From CAZRXG01 sp964603985 (GTDB lineage Bacteria; Chloroflexota; Anaerolineae; Aggregatilineales; UBA3940): a DNA stretch of 64,000 nt. Under the pieces are notes generated by a model. The model worked only from the letters and a program-made list of their open reading frames with translations, was not told the origin of the DNA and did no database searches. The DNA lies in NCBI GenBank assembly GCA_964603985.1, contig CAZRXG010000003.1, positions 124,001 through 188,000 on the forward strand, read 5' to 3'. Made by a program: the position numbers and the translations under genes. Positions 48,530 to 56,634 of this stretch are shown one piece after another; within the stretch, counting starts at the first letter, position 1, and each line of letters begins with the position of its first letter.

Positions 48530-48570
48530 GCAGAGGGCACAGGCACCAACTTGTGCCCTCTGCTACTTTT
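48530..48570 (+). terminator. Intrinsic terminator after fhs
   Basis: GCAGAGGGCACA (48530-48541) and TGTGCCCTCTGC (48552-48563) form a perfect 12-bp stem with a 10-nt loop followed by TACTTTT. Confidence 0.88.
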
Positions 48571-48639
48571 ATGTAAGGTTTGGTAGCCGGGATGAGAGTT
48601 GGCCGATCAGAGGGCAGGAGTCAGCCGGAAGGATAAAGC

Positions 48640-49887
48640 ATGGAATCGTCACCCGACCTTGACCGCCTGTTCCGGGAGGGCGTTGCCGCCATTCGAGCGG
48701 GGGATAAGGCAGCCGGTCGCCAGAAGTTGACGCAGGTTATCCAGCAAGACAGGTTGCACGAGATGGCCTGGCTGTGGCTCAGCGCAGCCGTCGAAACGGA
48801 CAAGGAACGCATCGTCTGTCTGGAGAATGTGCTGACGATCAATCCTGAGAACGAGGCAGCGCGTAAGGGCCTTGACAGGCTCGGCGCACCGGAGCCACAG
48901 ACCCCCAGGCCGGAACCGCCTCCCCCGGCCCCATTTTTCACACCGCCTCCTGTCCCCTCGTTCTCGACCTCGCCCCCTCCCTGGCAGCCAGACCCCACCC
49001 CGGCCCCGTCACCGCCGCCGATACCGGAGCCTCCCCTGCCCCCGGCCACGGCGGGCGACCTCGTTGCGCAGCCAGGCGCACCGGCAACCAGGCCGGAGAA
49101 AGACCCGGAAGCCTGGCGCAAGGCCCTTGAGCCACAGGAGTCTGCGGAAGACACAGGCCGGACGCCCAGGGCGGCGCGGAGGGCAGCTCTTCCCGCGTCC
49201 GAGGAACCACGCGACATCCTTGACCTGTTCGACGCCTGGGTGGCGGCCATCATCTTCAGGCAGGCCCCGATACTCGGCGAGATGGAGGTCGCCAGCTTTG
49301 GGCGCGTGGCAGTCAGCATCCTGTTTGCACTGATCATCGCCGGGTTAGGGACCTTCTTGCAAAGTATGCTGGCCGTTTCTCTGCCTAACAGTGAGGCCCA
49401 GGGCCAGCTTCAGCAGTTGGTTGACGGCCTGCCCGAGCTCGGGATAGCCGCCAATGCCAGTCAGTTGACGTCCTTATTCAGTTCTCTGGCGGCCTTCAGC
49501 GCGGTGCTGGGGGTGGTGTTTACCGCTCTGGTAGTCGGAACCGCCGTGCACGTCGTGGCGCGGTCGATCATGAAGGGCACAGGGAGCTACATCCAGACCC
49601 TGCACGCGCTCACCATCACACAGGTCGCGTCTCAGATCGTGAACCTGTTCGTTTCGCTGGCGATCCTTTACGTGCCCCAGGCGCTTGGGGCGGTTTTCAC
49701 CATTGTCTTGCTCTTTTACAGCCTGGGGCTGAACGTCCTGGCAATCTCGGCGGCGCACGAGGGGTTTGGTGTCGGGAAGTCGATACTCACCCTGATCATC
49801 AGCACGGTCGGCTTGTTGATCTTCATGTGTGTGTTTCTTGCGTGTATGGGGTCCGTTCTGGGGGCGCTCGCCGGGGCGTCATCGTAA
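48640..49887 (+). CDS. Membrane protein: TPR-like N-terminus, proline-rich linker, Yip1-like domain
   Basis: 415 residues in three parts. Residues about 5-85 form helical repeats of a TPR-like type (LFREGVAAIRAGDKAAGRQK, MAWLWLSAAVETDKERIVCL, ENVLTINPENEAARKGLDRL). A Pro-rich stretch spans about 87-195. The last 215 residues contain about five transmembrane helices starting with ILDLFDAWVAAIIFRQAPIL, similar in layout to Yip1/YIF1-type domains. The combination occurs in large Chloroflexota genomes, and its role is unknown. No strong ribosome site is seen; GGATAAAGC precedes the ATG. It converges on mobA. Confidence 0.6.
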   Translation: MESSPDLDRLFREGVAAIRAGDKAAGRQKLTQVIQQDRLHEMAWLWLSAAVETDKERIVCLENVLTINPENEAARKGLDRLGAPEPQTPRPEPPPPAPFFTPPPVPSFSTSPPPWQPDPTPAPSPPPIPEPPLPPATAGDLVAQPGAPATRPEKDPEAWRKALEPQESAEDTGRTPRAARRAALPASEEPRDILDLFDAWVAAIIFRQAPILGEMEVASFGRVAVSILFALIIAGLGTFLQSMLAVSLPNSEAQGQLQQLVDGLPELGIAANASQLTSLFSSLAAFSAVLGVVFTALVVGTAVHVVARSIMKGTGSYIQTLHALTITQVASQIVNLFVSLAILYVPQALGAVFTIVLLFYSLGLNVLAISAAHEGFGVGKSILTLIISTVGLLIFMCVFLACMGSVLGALAGASS

Positions 49888-49894
49888 GAGAGAT

Positions 49895-50497
49895 TCAATC
49901 CAGAAGCACCGCCAGCCGCCGGGCCTCAGCCAAGTCTTCAGGCGTGTTGACGTTGAAGAGGCTGTACCGCTCCGGGTCAAAGCGGTCGATCTCCTCACCC
50001 CCCACCTCGCGTACGCGGACGTCGGGGAAGAAGCCGATCACCTTCAAACGGTCGGCTTCCAGGCGTCGGCGGATAGGCTCCAGGCAGTTCTTGCCGTAGA
50101 TGGCGTGCATGCTCTGCGGGTAGTTCTCCCGCCTGAGGGGGACGACCACGTCGTGGCCGTGCCGCAGGCCGATCAGGTAGCGCAGCAGGGCCGGGTTCAG
50201 GAAAGGCAGATCGCAGCCCACGACGAGGGTGTAGGGCGCGCGCGTCCGAGCAATCGCGGTGTACAGCCCGCCCAGGGTCGATTTGCCAGGGATGAGGTCG
50301 GTGTGGACGGGCAGGCCGAGGTGAGCGTAATCCTGGGGGCGGTTGGCGACGATCACAAGCTCGCCGCCGAGGCCGTCGACGCGTTCGATGATGCGTTCGA
50401 TGATGGTCTTCCCTCCGACCTCGGCAAACGCCTTGTCGTGTCCCATGCGTGAGCTTTTCCCACCGGCCAGAATCGCCACACTGATCGAGTCGGTCAC
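49895..50497 (-). CDS. mobA: Molybdenum cofactor guanylyltransferase
   Basis: About 200 residues. MobA attaches GMP to molybdopterin, giving the dinucleotide cofactor of formate dehydrogenases and related enzymes. The nucleotide loop is VAILAGGKSSRMGHDKAFAE; VVGCDLPFLNPALLRYL (metal-binding Asp), YGKNCLEPIRRRLEADRL and LFNVNTPEDLAEARRL are family features. The GTG at 50497 has GGAGGG upstream; another GTG is four codons before. It lies between fhs and the formate dehydrogenase operon, which would need its product. Confidence 0.92.
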   Translation of the reverse strand: MTDSISVAILAGGKSSRMGHDKAFAEVGGKTIIERIIERVDGLGGELVIVANRPQDYAHLGLPVHTDLIPGKSTLGGLYTAIARTRAPYTLVVGCDLPFLNPALLRYLIGLRHGHDVVVPLRRENYPQSMHAIYGKNCLEPIRRRLEADRLKVIGFFPDVRVREVGGEEIDRFDPERYSLFNVNTPEDLAEARRLAVLLD

Positions 50498-50623
50498 TTG
50501 TCCCTCCACTGCGGGCGAGGTTACGTCTCAGGGATCATAGCGCAAAGCGGCGCAGCCCCGCCCGTCCGTCGTGCGTGCGCTGCCCCGGTACGATATACTC
50601 CCAGGGCAAGGATAGACAAACCC

Positions 50624-51331
50624 ATGAGCGACGATCGGGAAGCCCTACAAGGTAAGTACCGGAGGCTGGCTGCCGCGCTGGCCGGGGAGTACGGCCACCC
50701 CACGTGGCGACAGCACCACCCACCGGTCGATGAGCTGGTATCGACCATTCTCTCACAGAACACGTCCGACACCAACCGCGACCGGGCGTTTGAAGCACTC
50801 AAGGAGCGCTATCCCGACTGGGAGGCGGCGCGTGACGCCGACCCGCAGGAGCTGATCGAGACGATCCGCTCCGCCGGGCTGGCCAACCAGAAAGGCCCGC
50901 GTATCCAGGCCGCGCTGCGCTACCTGACCGAGACGCAGGGCGCGATCACGCTCGATCACCTGAAGAGCATGCCTGTCGAGGAGGCGAAGGCGTGGCTGAC
51001 GGCGCTGAACGGCATCGGGCCGAAGACGGCGGCGATCATCCTGCTGTTTGCGATGAACAAGCCGGCCTTCCCGGTCGATACGCACGTGCACCGCGTGACG
51101 AGGCGGTTGGGGCTGATCGACCCCAAGACCAGCGCCGAGAAAGCGCATACCGTCCTGGAGGAGATCGTCCCGCCGGAGGACTACTACGCCTTCCATCTAC
51201 AGGTGATCCGGCACGGACGGCAGGTATGCAGCGCGCGCGACCCGAAGTGCGGGATCTGCGTGCTCCAGGATGACTGCGATTACTTCAACAGCCTGCCCCC
51301 AGAGGAGCAGGCGGACAGGCCACCCCCGTAA
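50624..51331 (+). CDS. nth: Endonuclease III (DNA glycosylase/AP lyase)
   Basis: 235 residues. The helix-hairpin-helix is LNGIGPKTAAIILLFAMNKP with the catalytic Lys in GPKTA, the catalytic Asp in FPVDTHVHRVTRRLGLID, and the [4Fe-4S] motif CSARDPKCGICVLQDDC (C-x6-C-x2-C-x5-C). It excises oxidised pyrimidines and cleaves the abasic site. The ATG at 50624 is chosen as the first start giving a normal N-terminus; the frame extends upstream without family resemblance. It converges on the biotin-carrier gene. Confidence 0.94.
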   Translation: MSDDREALQGKYRRLAAALAGEYGHPTWRQHHPPVDELVSTILSQNTSDTNRDRAFEALKERYPDWEAARDADPQELIETIRSAGLANQKGPRIQAALRYLTETQGAITLDHLKSMPVEEAKAWLTALNGIGPKTAAIILLFAMNKPAFPVDTHVHRVTRRLGLIDPKTSAEKAHTVLEEIVPPEDYYAFHLQVIRHGRQVCSARDPKCGICVLQDDCDYFNSLPPEEQADRPPP

Positions 51332-51366
51332 AGCAACGACCCTGTCCGGGACATGGACAGAGCCGC

Positions 51367-51385
51367 CCGGCCTCGACGGGGCCGG
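51367..51385. terminator. GC hairpin between nth and the biotin-carrier gene
   Basis: CCGGCC (51367-51372) pairs with GGCCGG (51380-51385) in the 80-bp convergent gap. The stem is short and the T-run poor, so termination is uncertain. Confidence 0.35.
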
Positions 51386-51411
51386 TTGTGTAGATCGAAC
51401 GGCGGTAGCTG

Positions 51412-51909
51412 CTACACGATCACCACCATCACCTCGTGCTGCTCAACGCTGTCGCCCACACTGACATTGACGCGTTCCACGCGACCGGTGCGGGGTGCTT
51501 TAAGCTCATTCTCCATCTTCATCGATTCGAGGATGACGATCTTATCCCCCGCCTCGACCGCCTGCCCGGCTTTGACGGGAACGTCGACGACCAGCCCCGG
51601 CATGGGCGCTGTGATCGCCACCTCACCGCTCTCAGGGGCCAGCACGTCGGCCCGCGCACGCAGCAACTGGGCGCGCTCGTCGGCGACGTGTACCTCGTAG
51701 AGGTCGCCCCGAAACAGCACGTACCACATGTCGTCGCGCGACTCGATGAGAGCCTCAAATGACTCGTTGTTGACGAGCAGCGAGTATAGGCCGCTCACGC
51801 CCATCCCGGCAAAGTCCACCTCTACGGGTTCGCCGTCCAGGGTGATCTGGCCCTTTTCGTTCAACTCGACGATGTAAGTCTCCGTGCCGACTGTAGCCTC
51901 GTACCTCAT
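51412..51909 (-). CDS. Biotin carboxyl carrier protein of an acyl-CoA carboxylase
   Basis: 165 residues. The C-terminal biotinyl domain (about 95-165) has GEVAITAPMPGLVVDVPVK and the biotinylation site ILESMKMENEL (Lys in M-K-M). The N-terminal part (RYEATVGTETYIVELNEKGQ, LLVNNESFEALIESRDD) resembles the region before the biotin domain in acyl-CoA carboxylase alpha chains, so this is a split-off piece of such a chain rather than AccB of fatty-acid synthesis. It is the last gene of the acd-to-carrier leftward operon, 17 nt after the biotin carboxylase. GAGGATGG precedes the ATG. Confidence 0.92.
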   Translation of the reverse strand: MRYEATVGTETYIVELNEKGQITLDGEPVEVDFAGMGVSGLYSLLVNNESFEALIESRDDMWYVLFRGDLYEVHVADERAQLLRARADVLAPESGEVAITAPMPGLVVDVPVKAGQAVEAGDKIVILESMKMENELKAPRTGRVERVNVSVGDSVEQHEVMVVIV

Positions 51910-51926
51910 ACGCCATCCTCGAAAAC

Positions 51927-53444
51927 CTAAAAGTTCTTCATGCGTTCCCAGCGTCCAACGCGCTTCCAGTTGCTTACGTCGCGCTCGCTGCGCCCGATAA
52001 CCTGCGCGGCCTTGCGGCGGGCCTCGTGCGCGGCGAGGGTGGCGAGTATGGCAGCGATCTCCGGTCTGCGGTTGATGTCCTCCTCCATCGAGAAGCGCTC
52101 CTCAACGAAGGCGGTGTCAAACTGACCGGCGATGAAGCGCGTGCTGTCGAGCAGGTTCTGGTGAAAGGGGATGTTGGTCCTCAGCCCCATGATGCGATAC
52201 TCGGCCAGCGCCCGCCGCATGCGAAGCAGGGCCTCACCGCGCGTTTCCCCCCAGCAGATCAGCTTGCTGATCATCGAGTCGTAGTAGGGGGTGATCCTGT
52301 CCCCCGCCGTGACGCCGGTGTCGACGCGGACGCCGGGACCGGCGGGCAGGGTGATGGCCGTGATCTTGCCGGTCGAGGGGAGAAAGTTGTTGTAGGGATC
52401 TTCGGCGTTGATGCGGCATTCGATGGCCGCACCGCCGATCTGGATCTCATCCTGCACGCGGCTGAGCTTTCGCCCGCGCGCGATGCGGATCTGCTCCTTG
52501 ACGATGTCGACGTTGGTAATAAGCTCCGTGATGGGGTGCTCAACCTGGAGGCGGGTGTTCATCTCAAGGAAATAGAAGTTGCGGTCCTTATCGACCAGAA
52601 ACTCAATCGTCCCGGCGTTGACGTAGTTAACCGACCCGGCGGCCCGCACCGCGACCGCGCCCATCTCCTCGCGCAGATCTTCATCGACGAAAGGGGAAGG
52701 CGCTTCTTCCAAAAGCTTCTGGTGACGCCGCTGGATCGAGCATTCACGCTCGCCGAGGTGGATGACATTGTCGTGATTGTCGGCCAGTATCTGAATTTCG
52801 ATGTGGCGTGCGCCCTCGATCAGCTTCTCCAGGTAGACCGAACCCTCGCCGAAGGCGGCCTCGGCTTCCCGGCGGGCGGAGTGCAGGGCGCTGTCAAAAT
52901 TCTCCATGTGCTCGACAAGGCGCATGCCCTTTCCCCCACCACCGGCGGTTGCCTTGATGAGCAAGGGGAAGCCGACGAAGGTGGCGGCGCGGCCAAGCTC
53001 CTCGTCCCGGAGGTCAAGCTCGGTACCCGGCACAATCGGGACGCCCGCCGCCTCGACGGTCTTGCGGGCGGTGACCTTGTCCCCCATCGCGCCGATGGCG
53101 GTTGGGGGTGGGCCGATGAAGGCAATGTCTTCGTCGATGCACGCCTGGGCAAAGTCGGGGCGCTCGGCCAGAAAGCCATAGCCTGGGTGAATGGCGTCCG
53201 CGCCGGAGCGCTTGGCGGCGGCAATGATGTTATCGACGCGGAGGTAGCTGTCGCGCGGGGCGGGTGGGCCGATGTGATGCGCCTCGGTTGCGTAGCGCAC
53301 GTGCATGGAGTTGCGGTCGGCATCTGAGTAGACGGCCACCGTCTCCAGTCCCAGGTCGCGGCAGGCGCGGATGATGCGCACCGCGATCTCGCCCCGGTTG
53401 GCGATCAGCACTTTGCGAAAGAGTGTCGGTAGCGAGCCAGCCAT
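51927..53444 (-). CDS. Biotin carboxylase subunit of an acyl-CoA carboxylase
   Basis: 505 residues. Biotin carboxylase makes carboxybiotin from bicarbonate and ATP. N-terminal FRKVLIANRGEIAVRIIRAC; HPGYGFLAERPDFAQAC; ATP-grasp loop KATAGGGGKGMRLVEH; and YFLEMNTRLQVEHPITE (active-site Glu/Asn/Arg). The final 55 residues extend beyond the core. The ATG at 53444 has GGAGGAG upstream; frames further upstream overlap pccB. It stands 10 nt behind the carboxyltransferase gene. With the separate biotin carrier this gives a three-subunit enzyme. Confidence 0.94.
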   Translation of the reverse strand: MAGSLPTLFRKVLIANRGEIAVRIIRACRDLGLETVAVYSDADRNSMHVRYATEAHHIGPPAPRDSYLRVDNIIAAAKRSGADAIHPGYGFLAERPDFAQACIDEDIAFIGPPPTAIGAMGDKVTARKTVEAAGVPIVPGTELDLRDEELGRAATFVGFPLLIKATAGGGGKGMRLVEHMENFDSALHSARREAEAAFGEGSVYLEKLIEGARHIEIQILADNHDNVIHLGERECSIQRRHQKLLEEAPSPFVDEDLREEMGAVAVRAAGSVNYVNAGTIEFLVDKDRNFYFLEMNTRLQVEHPITELITNVDIVKEQIRIARGRKLSRVQDEIQIGGAAIECRINAEDPYNNFLPSTGKITAITLPAGPGVRVDTGVTAGDRITPYYDSMISKLICWGETRGEALLRMRRALAEYRIMGLRTNIPFHQNLLDSTRFIAGQFDTAFVEERFSMEEDINRRPEIAAILATLAAHEARRKAAQVIGRSERDVSNWKRVGRWERMKNF

Positions 53445-53454
53445 ATTCTCCTCC

Positions 53455-55011
53455 CTACAGCGGGATGTTACCGTGTTTCTTAGGAGGGTTGTTGTCCCGC
53501 TTGTTGCGTAACACTTCGAGCGCATTGATCAGCCGGGGCCGGGTTTCACGCGGCTCGATCACGTCGTCAATGTAACCCCGGCTGGCTGCCACATAAGGGT
53601 TGGCGAACTGCTCACGGTACTGAGCGACAAGTTCGGCTTTCCTGGTATCCGGGTCTTCGGCCTCGGCCAGCTCTTTGCGAAAGATGATGTTGACCGCACC
53701 GTCCGGCCCCATGACGGCGATCTCGGCTGTGGGCCAGGCGATATTCAGGTCGCCGCGAATGTGCTTGCTGCTCATCACGTCGTAGGCACCGCCGTAGGCT
53801 TTGCGGGTGATAACGGTGATCTTGGGGACGGTTGCCTCGCAGTAGGCATAGAGCAGTTTGGCCCCTTGCCGGATGATGCCACCATGTTCCTGGCCGACAC
53901 CGGGCAGGAAGCCGGGCACGTCCTCAAAGGTGATGATCGGGATGTTGAAGCAGTCGCAGAAGCGGACGAAGCGCGCCGCCTTGATCGAGGCGTCGATGTC
54001 GAGCACTCCCGCCAGCACGGCGGGCTGGTTGGCGACGATCCCGGCGCTGTGACCGCCCAGCCGGGCAAATCCCACGACCATGTTCTGGCCGTAGTGTTCG
54101 TGAATCTCGTAGAACCGCCCCTCGTCGATGACCATCCGGATCACTTCTTTGATGTCGTAGGGTTTATGGGGACTGTCGGGGATGATGGTGTCAAGCCGTT
54201 CGTCCATGCGGAGCGAGTCGTCGGTGGTAGGCTCGTAGGGTGGGTCCTCAAGGTTGTTCTGCGGGAGGTAGGTCAGTAGCTCGCGGATCAGGAGGAGGCA
54301 ATCGGCCTCGCTCTCGGCGGCGACGTGGCTGACGCCTGAGTTGGCGTTGTGGGTCATGGCGCCGCCCAACTCCTCGAAGGTGACTTCCTCGTGGGTGACA
54401 GCCCTGACCACGTCGGGGCCGGTGACGAACATGTGGCTGGTGCCCTTGACCATGAAGATGAAGTCGGTGAGCGCGGGTGAGTAGACGGCCCCACCGGCGC
54501 ACGGCCCCATGATGGCCGAGATCTGCGGGATCACGCCTGACGCCAGCGTGTTTCTGAGGAAGATGTCGGCGTAGCCGCCGAGAGAGACCACTCCCTCCTG
54601 GATGCGCGCGCCCCCCGAATCGTTGAGGCCGATGACGGGCGCACCGGCCTTCATCGCCATTTCCAGGATCTTGACGATCTTCGCGGCGTGCACTTCGGAG
54701 AGGCTGCCCCCGAAGACGGTGAAGTCCTGCGAGAAGACGTAAACCAGCCGCCCGTTGATCGTCCCCCAGCCGGTGACGACGCTGTCGCCCAATATCTGCT
54801 TGTCGGGCGCGTCCATGCCGAAGTTGCGTTCGCGCTGGACGACGAAGGCGTCAAGCTCACGAAAGCTCCCGGGATCGAGCAGGAGGTCGACCCGCTCGCG
54901 GGCGGTCATCTTCCCACGGTCGTGCTGCCGTTGGACGCGCGCCTCACCGCCGCCCTGCATGGCCTGCCTCTTCATGGCACGTAGCTGTTCGATCTTCGGA
55001 TCAAAGGTCAT
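53455..55011 (-). CDS. pccB: Acyl-CoA carboxylase carboxyltransferase subunit, probably propionyl-CoA carboxylase beta
   Basis: 518 residues. Both crotonase-like halves are present: IGLNDSGGARIQEGVVSLGG, IMGPCAGGAVYSPALTDFIF (N half) and FEDVPGFLPGVGQEHGGIIR, RKAYGGAYDVMSSKHIRGDL, AWPTAEIAVMGPDGAVNIIF (C half). The Asp in GGAYDVM corresponds, as I recall, to the residue that favours propionyl-CoA over acetyl-CoA in actinobacterial enzymes, where acetyl enzymes have Ile; this supports propionyl-CoA. The product would be methylmalonyl-CoA. The ATG at 55011 overlaps the end of the membrane-protein gene by 11 nt and has GGAGGAGACGG upstream. Confidence 0.92.
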   Translation of the reverse strand: MTFDPKIEQLRAMKRQAMQGGGEARVQRQHDRGKMTARERVDLLLDPGSFRELDAFVVQRERNFGMDAPDKQILGDSVVTGWGTINGRLVYVFSQDFTVFGGSLSEVHAAKIVKILEMAMKAGAPVIGLNDSGGARIQEGVVSLGGYADIFLRNTLASGVIPQISAIMGPCAGGAVYSPALTDFIFMVKGTSHMFVTGPDVVRAVTHEEVTFEELGGAMTHNANSGVSHVAAESEADCLLLIRELLTYLPQNNLEDPPYEPTTDDSLRMDERLDTIIPDSPHKPYDIKEVIRMVIDEGRFYEIHEHYGQNMVVGFARLGGHSAGIVANQPAVLAGVLDIDASIKAARFVRFCDCFNIPIITFEDVPGFLPGVGQEHGGIIRQGAKLLYAYCEATVPKITVITRKAYGGAYDVMSSKHIRGDLNIAWPTAEIAVMGPDGAVNIIFRKELAEAEDPDTRKAELVAQYREQFANPYVAASRGYIDDVIEPRETRPRLINALEVLRNKRDNNPPKKHGNIPL

Positions 55012-55471
55012 GGTATTCCGTCTCCTCCCCGGCATGGCGGTGATCGGCAGGGTAGCTCTCGCCCTGAAACGCCCGTCGGATACGTGGCCTGGTTAACACG
55101 AGGCTCACCAGAGCCACGAGAAGCACCGCCGTCACAATGGCAAAGGGCAGCCGCCCGCGCTCGTACACCCCCCGGGTGAAGATGACCTGCTGCCCAATGG
55201 TAGTCAGCTCATAGAGCGCAAAAAGTATGATAGTTGCCCGGCGCGCCCAGGGCAGCAGCCTCCACAATCCCCAGGCCACGAACAGCCACACAGCCCCCCA
55301 TATTCCGCCGCGCAGCATCAAAACCCACGTCGGCAGCGCCAGGTCCAGGGTGGCGAGCACCGGCCAGCGCGTGAAACCGGCGTAAACGCCACCCAGATTC
55401 CCCGCAGATAAGAAGAACACCGCAAGGGCCAGCCAGGTTACGAGAATGGGGCGTTCTTTCCGATTTGTCAC
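55001..55471 (-). CDS. Small integral membrane protein, four helices
   Basis: 156 residues with four hydrophobic helices (about 9-31 LVTWLALAVFFLSAGNLGGV, 45-70 WVLMLRGGIWGAVWLFVAWG, 76-98, 108-128). No conserved catalytic residue or domain is recognised. The start is a GTG at 55471, eight bases after the dehydrogenase stop, and the end overlaps pccB by 11 nt, so it belongs to the acyl-CoA operon. Its connection to the enzymes is unknown. Confidence 0.75.
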   Translation of the reverse strand: MTNRKERPILVTWLALAVFFLSAGNLGGVYAGFTRWPVLATLDLALPTWVLMLRGGIWGAVWLFVAWGLWRLLPWARRATIILFALYELTTIGQQVIFTRGVYERGRLPFAIVTAVLLVALVSLVLTRPRIRRAFQGESYPADHRHAGEETEYHDL

Positions 55472-55479
55472 CGGCTTTT

Positions 55480-56569
55480 TCAGGGTATCAGCACCAGTTT
55501 GCCGAAGACATCACCCTGCTCCAGCAGATCAAAGGCGGCGCGGGCCTCCTTGAGCGCCATCACCCGGTGGATGACGGCTTTGAGCTTGCCCTCGAAGACG
55601 AGCTGCATTACGGTCTTGAAGTCGGCAATGGGACTCATCGTCGAGCCGATGATGCTCAGGTGTTTGCCGAAGACAAAGCGCGAGTCGACCTGGATGTCGT
55701 AGCCGCTGGTGTTGCCGACGACCAGCATCCGCCCCCCACGCGCGAGGGTGCGCAGCTGTCGGCCTGCGCCTGCTACTTGGCTTTATCATCCGCCCCCCAC
55801 GCGCGAGGGTGCGCAGGCTGGTCGTCCAGGTGGCCTGCCCGACGTTGTCCACGATCACGTCAACGCCGCGCTTGCCGGTGAGCCGGTAGGCGGCCTTGCC
55901 CCAATCCTCCTCACTGCGGTTGATCAGCACGTCTGCGCCGAGTTCCTTCGCCTGGGCCAGCTTTTCGCCGGTCGAGCCGACGACGTAGACGGTTGCCCCG
56001 GCCAGTTTGGCGATCTGGATGGAAGCGGTATTGACCCCGCCCCCCGCCCCGACGATCAGGACGGTCTCGCCGGGCCGCAGATTGCCCCTGGTGATCAGCG
56101 AGTGCCAGGCCGTCAGGAAGACGAGCGAGGCGGCAGCCGCCTCCTCGAAGGGGAAACCGTCGGGTACGTGGAGCAGGTTGCGCTCCGGCAGGACGATGTA
56201 CTCGGCGAACGTGCCGCGCCTGTTCTCGCCGAGCACGCTCCCCTTGCGGCAGAGATTGTCTTTACCGGCCAGGCAGTGATCGCAGACGCCGCAACTGAGC
56301 GTCCCGTTGATGACGACACGATCCCCGACGGCCACCGAGGTCACCCCCGCGCCGACGGCGCTGACCACGCCTGCGCCATCCGCGCCGGGGATGTGGGGAT
56401 ATTCGAGTTTGATGCCCGGCCAGCCATCGCGAACCCAGATGTCAAGGCGGTTGAGTGCGGCAGCCTTGATCTGCACCTGAACCTCGCCGTAGCCGGGTTC
56501 CGGGGTGTCGATGTCACCGTAGGTCAGGACTTCTGACCCACCGTGTTCGGGCAAGAGGATTGCTTTCAT
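55480..56569 (-). pseudogene. Zinc-dependent alcohol dehydrogenase/quinone reductase, frameshifted by a 61-bp insertion
   Basis: The N-terminal 280 codons (from the ATG at 56569, GGAG upstream) are a medium-chain dehydrogenase: KAAALNRLDIWVRDGWPG, HIPGADGAGVV, GTLSCGVCDHCLAGKDNLC (zinc-binding Cys), LIVGAGGGVNTASIQIAKLA (NAD fold). After TSLRTLARGGRM the frame shifts; the true C-terminus continues in another frame from 55728 (LVVGNTSGYDIQVDSRFVFG to DVFGKLVLIP). Between them a 30-bp segment occurs twice (55726-55755 and 55787-55816) with 31 other bases between; deleting 61 bases joins the two parts exactly as R-M-L-V-V-G. So the gene is broken here, truly or through an assembly error. It sits between acyl-CoA dehydrogenase and the membrane-protein gene. 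Confidence 0.85.
55726..55816. repeat. Two identical 30-bp direct repeats flanking 31 bp
   Basis: CATCCGCCCCCCACGCGCGA plus GGGTGCGCAG appears at 55726-55755 and identically at 55787-55816. The 31 intervening bases do not belong to the dehydrogenase. The 61-bp period is not a multiple of three and causes the frameshift. Confidence 0.95.
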
Positions 56570-56634
56570 ACAATGCTCCGGTCTCCAGGGTGGCACGGGG
56601 ATGCTTCGGCCCCTGCCGATACGTATCTCAGGCG

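Noticed and set aside
52026..53327. 433-codon rightward frame opposite the biotin carboxylase
   Set aside because: Mirror of the coding strand in GC-rich DNA; Gly/Ala/Asp-rich without motif.
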